Assembly (NCBI RefSeq): GCF_003046175.1
Contig: NZ_PZZM01000001.1
Coordinates: 1,993,001-2,057,000 of the forward strand
Length of the DNA stretch: 64,000 nucleotides
Direction: 5' to 3'
From: Bosea sp. 124
Lineage (GTDB): Bacteria; Pseudomonadota; Alphaproteobacteria; Rhizobiales; Beijerinckiaceae
Shown one piece after another: positions 58,325 to 64,000 of this stretch (the stretch's first letter is position 1; each line of letters opens with the position of its first letter). The position numbers and the translations under genes were made by a program. Below the pieces are notes generated by a model, which searched no databases, had not been told where the DNA came from, and was given only the letters and a program-made list of their open reading frames with translations.

Positions 58325-60935
58325 TCACGATTCTCCCGGGCACGACGATGATCTTCCGGATCTCGCGGCCGTCAAGCGCTCTGGTCACGATCTCGGATGC
58401 CCGCACGAGGGCCTCGACCGCCATCGTATCCGCATCGGCGGGCACGGTCACCTCTGCGCGCTTCTTGCCGTTGACCTGCACAGGCAGGACGATGCTGTCG
58501 TCCTTGAGCAGCGCGGCATCGGCATCGGGCCAGGCGGCCTCGCCGACGAGGCCCGGCTGGCCGAGCGCTTGCCAGCATTCCTCGGCCAGATGCGGCATCA
58601 TCGGAGCCACGAGCTGGGTCACGATCACGCCCGCCTCATGCAGCGCAAAAGCGCTGTCCGGAGCCAGGGCCGCATTCTCGGCGGCCGCGTCGAGCGCCTT
58701 TCCGATGGCGTTGGTCAGAGTATAGACATGAGCGATGCAGCGGTTGAAGCCGAGGCGCTCGATATCGTTACCGACCGCATCCAGCGCGCGGTGGCTGGCC
58801 TTGCGCAGGGTCTCGGCCGCCTCGCCGAAGCCGGCAGGCCGCGGGGCATCGTTGCCGGTGCGCTCGGCGATCTCGCCGAGCAGCCGCCAGAGGCGCTGGA
58901 CGAAGCGCGCCGCGCCCTGCACGCCCTCGTCCGTCCAGATCACGTCACGATCCGGCGGCGAATCCGAGAGCATGAACCAGCGCGCGGTGTCGGCGCCGTA
59001 TGAGGCGATGATGTCGTCGGGGTCGACGACGTTCTTCTTCGACTTCGACATCTTCTCGATCGCGCCGATCTCGATCGGTGCGCCGCTGTCGACATGGAAG
59101 CCCGCGCGCTCGGTGCCGGTGCCCTCGATGCGGACATCGCCGGGCTCGACCCAGTTGCCGTCAGTGTCACGATAGGTCTCGTGAACGACCATGCCCTGCG
59201 TGAACATGCCGTCGAAGGGCTCGTCGAGCCCGGCATGGCCGGTCGCCTTCATGGCACGGGTGAAGAAGCGGGAATAAAGCAGGTGCAGGATCGCGTGCTC
59301 GACGCCGCCGATATACTGGTCGACCGGTAGGAAGCGGTCGACCACTGCCCGGTCGGTCGGGCTCTCCGTCCGCCACGGATCGGTGAAGCGGGCGAAGTAC
59401 CAGGACGAATCGACGAAGGTGTCCATCGTGTCGGTCTCGCGCCGGGCCTCCTTGCCGCATTGCGGGCAGGCGACATGCTTCCAGCTCGGGTGATGGTCGA
59501 GCGGGTTGCCGGGCTTGTCGAAGGAGACATCGTCGGGCAGCTTCACCGGCAGGTCGGCGTCGGGCACCGGCAGCGTGCCACAATCGGCGCAATGGATCAC
59601 CGGGATCGGGCAGCCCCAGTAGCGCTGGCGCGAGATGCCCCAGTCGCGCAGCCGGAAATTGACCTTGCGGGCGCCGATCGGGCGGTTGCCGCGCGTCTCG
59701 TTCTCGAGCCGGCGGGCGACGTCTTCTTTCGCTTCCGGAATGGTCATGCCGTCGAGGAAGCGCGAATTGATCATGCGGCCATCATCGACATAAGCGGTAT
59801 CGGTGATGACGAAGCTCGCCGGATCGACGCCTTCGGGAGCAACGACCGGCGTGTTGCCGAGGCCGTATTTGTTGACGAAGTCGAGGTCGCGCTGGTCATG
59901 CGCCGGGCAGCCGAAGATTGCGCCGGTGCCGTATTCCATCAGGATGAAATTGGCGACGTAAACCGGCAAAGTCCATGATGGATCAAAGGGATGCGCGACG
60001 CGCAGGCCAGTGTCGAAGCCGAGCTTCTCGGCCTTGTCGATGTTCTCCTGGGCCGTCCCGGTGCGCTTGCACTCCTCGATGAAGGCCTGCAGCGCGGGAT
60101 TGTTCGCGGCGACCGCCTTGGCGAGCGGGTGATCGGGTGCGATGCCCAGGAACTTCGCGCCGAACAGCGTGTCGGGCCGGGTCGTGTAGACCTCGATCTC
60201 GTCGGTTCCGAAGGCATTCGATTCGAGAGCGAAACGGATCAGCAGCCCTTCCGAGCGGCCGATCCAGTTCTTCTGCATCAGACGGACCTTGTCGGGCCAG
60301 CGGGTCAGACCCTCCAGCGCGTCATGCAGTTCCTGGCCATAGGCCGTGATCTTGAAGAACCACTGCGTCAGCTCGCGGATCTCGACGGGCGCGCCGGAGC
60401 GCCAGCCCTTGCCGTCGATGACCTGTTCATTGGCGAGCACGGTCTCGTCGACCGGGTCCCAATTGACCTTGGCGGTCTTGCGGTCGACCAGCCCGGCCTT
60501 GAGGAAATCCAGGAACATCTTCTGCTGGTGGCGATAATAGGAGGGATCGCATGTCGCGAGCTCGCGGCTCCAGTCGAGCGACAGGCCCATGGACTGCAAT
60601 TGGGCCCGCATCGACGCGATATTCGCATAGGTCCATTCGCGTGGATGGACGTTCTTGGCCTTGGCGGCATTCTCCGCCGGCAGGCCGAAGGCGTCCCAGC
60701 CCATCGGGTGCAGCACGGCGAAGCCCTTGGCTCGCTTGTAGCGCGCCACGACGTCGCCCATCGCATAATTGCGGACATGGCCCATATGGATGCGCCCGGA
60801 CGGATAGGGGAACATCTCGAGGACGTAGTAGCTCGGCCGCGGGTCGTCGTTCCTCGTCTCGAAGAGCTTGCGCTCCTCCCAGACGGCACGCCATTTCGGC
60901 TCGGATTCCTTGGGATTGTAGCGTTCGACGGCCAT
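58311..60935 (-). CDS. leuS: Leucyl-tRNA synthetase
   Basis: Class I synthetase for leucine. The 874-residue protein starts [20 protein letters not shown], with HIGH-type motif [20 protein letters not shown] near residue 45, an editing domain (about 235-430) and the KMSKS loop [11 protein letters not shown] near 620. It is divergent from the YggS-like gene, with 95 bases between them. Confidence 0.97.
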   Translation of the reverse strand: MAVERYNPKESEPKWRAVWEERKLFETRNDDPRPSYYVLEMFPYPSGRIHMGHVRNYAMGDVVARYKRAKGFAVLHPMGWDAFGLPAENAAKAKNVHPREWTYANIASMRAQLQSMGLSLDWSRELATCDPSYYRHQQKMFLDFLKAGLVDRKTAKVNWDPVDETVLANEQVIDGKGWRSGAPVEIRELTQWFFKITAYGQELHDALEGLTRWPDKVRLMQKNWIGRSEGLLIRFALESNAFGTDEIEVYTTRPDTLFGAKFLGIAPDHPLAKAVAANNPALQAFIEECKRTGTAQENIDKAEKLGFDTGLRVAHPFDPSWTLPVYVANFILMEYGTGAIFGCPAHDQRDLDFVNKYGLGNTPVVAPEGVDPASFVITDTAYVDDGRMINSRFLDGMTIPEAKEDVARRLENETRGNRPIGARKVNFRLRDWGISRQRYWGCPIPVIHCADCGTLPVPDADLPVKLPDDVSFDKPGNPLDHHPSWKHVACPQCGKEARRETDTMDTFVDSSWYFARFTDPWRTESPTDRAVVDRFLPVDQYIGGVEHAILHLLYSRFFTRAMKATGHAGLDEPFDGMFTQGMVVHETYRDTDGNWVEPGDVRIEGTGTERAGFHVDSGAPIEIGAIEKMSKSKKNVVDPDDIIASYGADTARWFMLSDSPPDRDVIWTDEGVQGAARFVQRLWRLLGEIAERTGNDAPRPAGFGEAAETLRKASHRALDAVGNDIERLGFNRCIAHVYTLTNAIGKALDAAAENAALAPDSAFALHEAGVIVTQLVAPMMPHLAEECWQALGQPGLVGEAAWPDADAALLKDDSIVLPVQVNGKKRAEVTVPADADTMAVEALVRASEIVTRALDGREIRKIIVVPGRIVNVVV

Positions 60936-61030
60936 GGTAACGGGCTATTCTTGCATGATCAGAGGTGCCCGGACTAGGACACCATTGCAAGCGCGTGGTC
61001 AACGCCGGCCCGGGCATGAAGGGATGTCAG

Positions 61031-61696
61031 ATGAGCGATACGGTTACGCGATGGACCGAGACCCGGGCCGCGATTGCGCGCGCGGCGCGCGATTTCGAGC
61101 GTGAGCCCGATTCGGTCACGCTGATCGCCGTTTCCAAGACGGTGCCGGCGGAGGCGATCCTGCCCGTGCTCGAGGCGGGGCAGAGGGTTTTTGGCGAGAA
61201 CTATGTCCAGGAGGCCAAGGCGAAATGGCCGGCACTGAAGCAGCGCTTTCCCGATGCACAGGTGCATATGATCGGGCCGCTCCAGTCCAACAAGGCGAAG
61301 GAGGCGGTCGAGCTGTTCGACGCGATCCATTCGCTCGACCGTGAGAGCCTGGCCAAGGAACTGGCGCGCGAGATCGGCCGCAGCGGCCGGTCACCTGCGC
61401 TGTTCGTGCAGGTCAACACCGGCGACGAACCGCAGAAGGGCGGGGTCAGCCCGGGTGAGATCGACGCCTTCCTCGATCTCTGCCGGGTGCATCACGGGCT
61501 GGCGATCGAGGGGCTGATGTGCATCCCGCCTGCGGCCGATCCGCCCTCGCCGCATTTCGCGCTGCTGGCGAAGATTGCGGCGCGGCACGGGCTGCGCGGG
61601 CTGTCGATGGGCATGAGCGCCGACTATGAGGCGGCGATCCAGCTTGGCGCGACGCATGTGCGGGTCGGCAGCGCGATCTTCGGGGCGCGGGGCTGA
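61031..61696 (+). CDS. YggS-family PLP-binding protein (PLPBP)
   Basis: A 221-residue single-domain (alanine-racemase N-terminal fold) protein that binds pyridoxal phosphate and maintains vitamin B6 and amino-acid homeostasis. The lysine of VTLIAVSKTVPAE is the PLP site. FGENYVQEAKAKW and the C-terminal LSMGMSADYEAAIQLGATHVRVG are characteristic. The ATG at 61031 (MSDTVTRWTETR) is chosen. Confidence 0.95.
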   Translation: MSDTVTRWTETRAAIARAARDFEREPDSVTLIAVSKTVPAEAILPVLEAGQRVFGENYVQEAKAKWPALKQRFPDAQVHMIGPLQSNKAKEAVELFDAIHSLDRESLAKELAREIGRSGRSPALFVQVNTGDEPQKGGVSPGEIDAFLDLCRVHHGLAIEGLMCIPPAADPPSPHFALLAKIAARHGLRGLSMGMSADYEAAIQLGATHVRVGSAIFGARG

Positions 61697-61715
61697 GCGC
61701 CCTTCCTCGCGCCGC

Positions 61716-62345
61716 TTATGCGATCCGCATCACGCAGCGGCGCGCCAGCCGAGGCAGCACCTTGGCGAAGACGTGGCCTTCGACAGCGACGCAGCCGGCC
61801 GTCGGGCTGAAGCCCGGGCGGGCGAGATGCCAGAAGATCGCGCTGCCACGGCCGCGAATCACCGGCGCGTCGTTCCAGCCGAGCTCGACGATGACGTCAT
61901 AGAGAGGGTCGTCCCGGGTCAGGCGCTCCTCGGCCTCGCCCGGCGGGCGGTCGATCAGCCGGTTGTAGCGGCGGTCGCCGGCATCGTCGCACCAGGCATC
62001 GCGCGAAGCGATGGCGCGCAGGGGCAGAAGGGTGCACGGCCGACCGATCCGGTCGGCCCGGAACAGCACGCTGCGAAGGGGCAAGGCGGCGCGCGGCGTG
62101 CGACCGTCGCCCTCACGTTTGAGCGTCCCGATCCCCGATCGCCCCAGTGCGCAGGGAAAGGCCGCGCCACCGGCGATCAGGAAGCCTTTGCGGCGGTCGC
62201 GGACGGAGGCGAAGACACGCAGCGTGGTCAGGCGGCGGGAGCCGCCAAGGGGCGGGCATAGCGCCCGGGGATCACGGTTTCTCACGGGAATTCCATTGGG
62301 CGTGACTTGCGGTCGCGATTCAGCGGGCTCATGGTGTCGTGTCAT
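61716..62345 (-). CDS. L,D-transpeptidase (YkuD) family protein
   Basis: A small L,D-transpeptidase with the C-terminal catalytic block FWHLARPGFSPTAGCVAV (H and C in the H-X-n-S-X-G-C pattern), preceded by KREGDGRTP. No clear N-terminal signal is seen, so localisation is uncertain. The start is also uncertain: the ATG at 62345 gives 209 residues, while a GTG at 62285 would leave more room for the divergent response-regulator promoter. Possibly involved in 3-3 peptidoglycan cross-links. Confidence 0.75.
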   Translation of the reverse strand: MTRHHEPAESRPQVTPNGIPVRNRDPRALCPPLGGSRRLTTLRVFASVRDRRKGFLIAGGAAFPCALGRSGIGTLKREGDGRTPRAALPLRSVLFRADRIGRPCTLLPLRAIASRDAWCDDAGDRRYNRLIDRPPGEAEERLTRDDPLYDVIVELGWNDAPVIRGRGSAIFWHLARPGFSPTAGCVAVEGHVFAKVLPRLARRCVMRIA

Positions 62346-62366
62346 TTCTCGCACGAACGATGCTTC

Positions 62367-63053
62367 ATGCCCGCCGTCCATCATATCCTTCTGGTCGATG
62401 ACGACCAGACCTTGCGAGAGGCGCTTGCGGAACAGCTCGCACTCTATGACGAGTTCAAGCTCTCGACCGCGGGAACCGCGACCGCAGCGGTCAAGGCGGT
62501 GCAGGCCGAGCGGATCGACCTCGCGATCATGGATGTCGGTCTACCCGACATGGACGGGCGCGAGGCGGTGAAGCTGATGCGCAAGAACGGCTTCAAGAGC
62601 CCGGTGATCATGCTGACCGGACAGGGCTCGGATGCCGACACGGTGCTCGGGCTGGAAGCGGGAGCCAACGACTATGTCGTCAAGCCGTTCAAGTTCGCCG
62701 TGCTGCTGGCGCGGATTCGCGCCCATCTGCGGCAGTACGAGGCCAGCGAGGACGCGGTCTTCCAGGTCGGCCCCTATACCTTCCATCCCGGCTCGAAGCT
62801 GCTCGTCAGCGAGAAGGGCTCGAAGACCAAGCTGACCGAGAAGGAGACGGCGATCCTGCGCTTTCTCTATCGCGCCGGCCGCAAGCCGATTGCGCGCGAG
62901 GTGCTGCTGCAGGAGGTCTGGGGCTATAACAGCCAGGTCACCACCCATACGCTCGAGACCCATATCTACCGGCTGCGCCAGAAGATCGAGCCCGATCCGG
63001 GCAATGCCCGGCTGCTCGTGACCGATGCCGGCGGCTACCGGCTCAATCCTTAA
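62367..63053 (+). CDS. cenR: OmpR-family response regulator, CenR-like
   Basis: A 228-residue regulator with a receiver domain (about 1-118; phosphoacceptor aspartate in LAIMDVGLPDMDG, MLTGQGSD, lysine in VVKPFKF) and an OmpR-type winged helix (about 130-225; TLETHIYRLRQKIE). No histidine kinase is adjacent. Position next to a cyclic-nucleotide-binding gene and xth, on the parB side of the origin, matches the essential cell-envelope regulator CenR of Caulobacter by synteny. That identity is inference. Confidence 0.72.
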   Translation: MPAVHHILLVDDDQTLREALAEQLALYDEFKLSTAGTATAAVKAVQAERIDLAIMDVGLPDMDGREAVKLMRKNGFKSPVIMLTGQGSDADTVLGLEAGANDYVVKPFKFAVLLARIRAHLRQYEASEDAVFQVGPYTFHPGSKLLVSEKGSKTKLTEKETAILRFLYRAGRKPIAREVLLQEVWGYNSQVTTHTLETHIYRLRQKIEPDPGNARLLVTDAGGYRLNP

Positions 63054-63058
63054 GCCCG

Positions 63059-63526
63059 ATGGCGCTGGACGACGACATCAGCCTGCTGGCCCGGCAGCCC
63101 TTGCTGAGCCTGATGGAGCGCGATGCACTGAGGCTCGTCGCCTTCGCTGCGGAAAGCCGTATCCTGCGCGCGGGTGACGTGCTGTTCCGGATTGGTGAGC
63201 CGTCGGATGGCGCCGTTCTGATCATCTCGGGTGCGGTCGCGCTCAACAGCCAGGAGGACGGGCAGCCGGCAGACGAGATCGTCGGGCCGGGTGCCTTGAT
63301 CGGCGAGATGGCGCTGTTCACCTCGGTGGCCCGCCCGGTCACTGCGATCGCGCGCGAACCGACCCAGGTGATGCGGCTGTCGCGCAGCGTGATGCGCCGG
63401 GTCCTCGCCGAATCGCCGGCCTCGGCCGAGGCTGTGGCGACCGCCATCGGCGACAGGCTGCGCGGCTTCGTCGGCCAGTTGACGGCTGTTCAGGATATGC
63501 TGGCGGCGATCGACCGTTCGAGCTGA
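63059..63526 (+). CDS. Cyclic-nucleotide-binding domain protein without HTH
   Basis: A 155-residue protein consisting of one Crp-type cNMP-binding domain (about 15-135), with GEMALFTSVARPVTAIARE in the phosphate-binding cassette. No C-terminal DNA-binding helix is present, so it is not a classical CRP regulator. It begins five bases after the response-regulator gene, so the two are surely co-expressed. Ligand and partner unknown. Confidence 0.85.
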   Translation: MALDDDISLLARQPLLSLMERDALRLVAFAAESRILRAGDVLFRIGEPSDGAVLIISGAVALNSQEDGQPADEIVGPGALIGEMALFTSVARPVTAIAREPTQVMRLSRSVMRRVLAESPASAEAVATAIGDRLRGFVGQLTAVQDMLAAIDRSS

Positions 63527-63557
63527 ACCGGAAAGCCAGGCGGCGCCAGGCCGGCTT

Positions 63558-64000
63558 TCAGAGTTCCAGCGTCACCGTCACCGGGACATGGTCGGAGGGG
63601 CGCTCCCAGCCCCTGGCCTCGCGCAGGAAGGTGACGTCGCGCAGGGCCGGCGTCAGGGCGTCCGAGAGCCAGATATGGTCGAGCCGGCGGCCTCGGTTCG
63701 AGGCCTCCCAATCGGCTGCGCGATAGCTCCACCAGCTATAGAGTTTCTCGGGCTCGGGCCGCAGCTTGCGCGCGGCATCGGTCCAGCCGAGCTCCGAACG
63801 CAGCTTCTCCAGCGTGGTGGTCTCGATGGGGGTGTGGCTGACGACATCCAGGAGCTGCTTGTGGCTCCAGACGTCGTGCTCGTAAGGGGCGATGTTGAGA
63901 TCGCCAAGCAGGATCGCCGGCCGATCGGTCGGCCGCCTGGCGATACCCCAGGCGCCGATCTCGTCGAGGAAGGCGAGCTTGTGGGCGAATTTGTCGTTCT
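63558..64000 (-). CDS. xth: Exodeoxyribonuclease III, partial (runs off right edge)
   Basis: C-terminal 147 residues of an AP endonuclease/exonuclease III of the EEP superfamily. The metal and catalytic motifs LLGDLNIAP, RRLDHIWLSD and RPSDHVPVTV are visible. The frame is open to the window end, so the N-terminal half is outside. It removes abasic sites in base-excision repair. It faces the cyclic-nucleotide-binding gene, 31 bases away. Confidence 0.93.
   Translation of the reverse strand, partial: NDKFAHKLAFLDEIGAWGIARRPTDRPAILLGDLNIAPYEHDVWSHKQLLDVVSHTPIETTTLEKLRSELGWTDAARKLRPEPEKLYSWWSYRAADWEASNRGRRLDHIWLSDALTPALRDVTFLREARGWERPSDHVPVTVTLEL

Overview
The window comes from the chromosome of a high-GC alphaproteobacterium. 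The gene content and order (hslV/hslU, tsaB-rimI-plsC-miaB, phoH-ybeY-corC-lnt, rimP-nusA-infB-rbfA-truB, rpsO-pnp, the dnaQ-coaE-aroE-maf block, hemE-rho-mnmE-mnmG-rsmG-parA-parB) fit Hyphomicrobiales. A Bosea/Methylobacterium-like relative is my best guess, by inference only. Nearly all of it is core housekeeping DNA. There is no prophage, insertion sequence, CRISPR array, rRNA or tRNA that I can see.

Layout. 0-7 kb: HslVU protease, a ParDE-type toxin-antitoxin pair lodged between hslU and murJ, then trpS and a universal stress protein. 7-18 kb: Fe-S and tRNA-modification genes (nfu, tsaB, rimI, plsC, miaB), the phoH-ybeY-corC-lnt operon, an XRE regulator, metK and trmB. 18-28 kb: a DUF2336 gene convergent with trmB, then rimP-nusA-ylxR-infB-rbfA-truB, whose leader carries an intrinsic terminator. 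28-34 kb: the least conserved part, with a chemotaxis receptor and two divergent regulator/oxidoreductase pairs (AraC/SDR and HxlR/NAD(P)-binding protein). 34-38 kb: rpsO-pnp, a flavoprotein and palindromic repeats. 38-47 kb: a carbohydrate kinase, XRE-Smr-MltA-Tim44, secB, terC and dnaQ-coaE-aroE-maf-PPSR. 47.3-47.8 kb: a 514-base gap with the hallmarks of the chromosome replication origin. 47.8-61 kb: hemE-hemJ-rho, mnmE-mnmG-rsmG-parA-parB, then holA-lptE-leuS on the other strand. 61-64 kb: a PLP-binding protein, an L,D-transpeptidase, a CenR-like response regulator, a cyclic-nucleotide-binding protein and part of xth.

The most notable signal is the origin/partition architecture. The gap between a DUF299-type regulator (RP001 family) and hemE holds DnaA-box-like sites, a full CtrA-type TTAA-N7-TTAA box, six GANTC methylation sites and a one-mismatch parS. 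A perfect 16-bp parS lies inside rsmG, next to parAB, and a weaker parS-like site follows pnp. Other points of interest are the orphan terminator upstream of rimP-nusA, the parDE pair with a perfect 12-bp inverted repeat, symmetrical operator candidates upstream of hxlR, metK and nfu, and several families of intergenic palindromic repeats.
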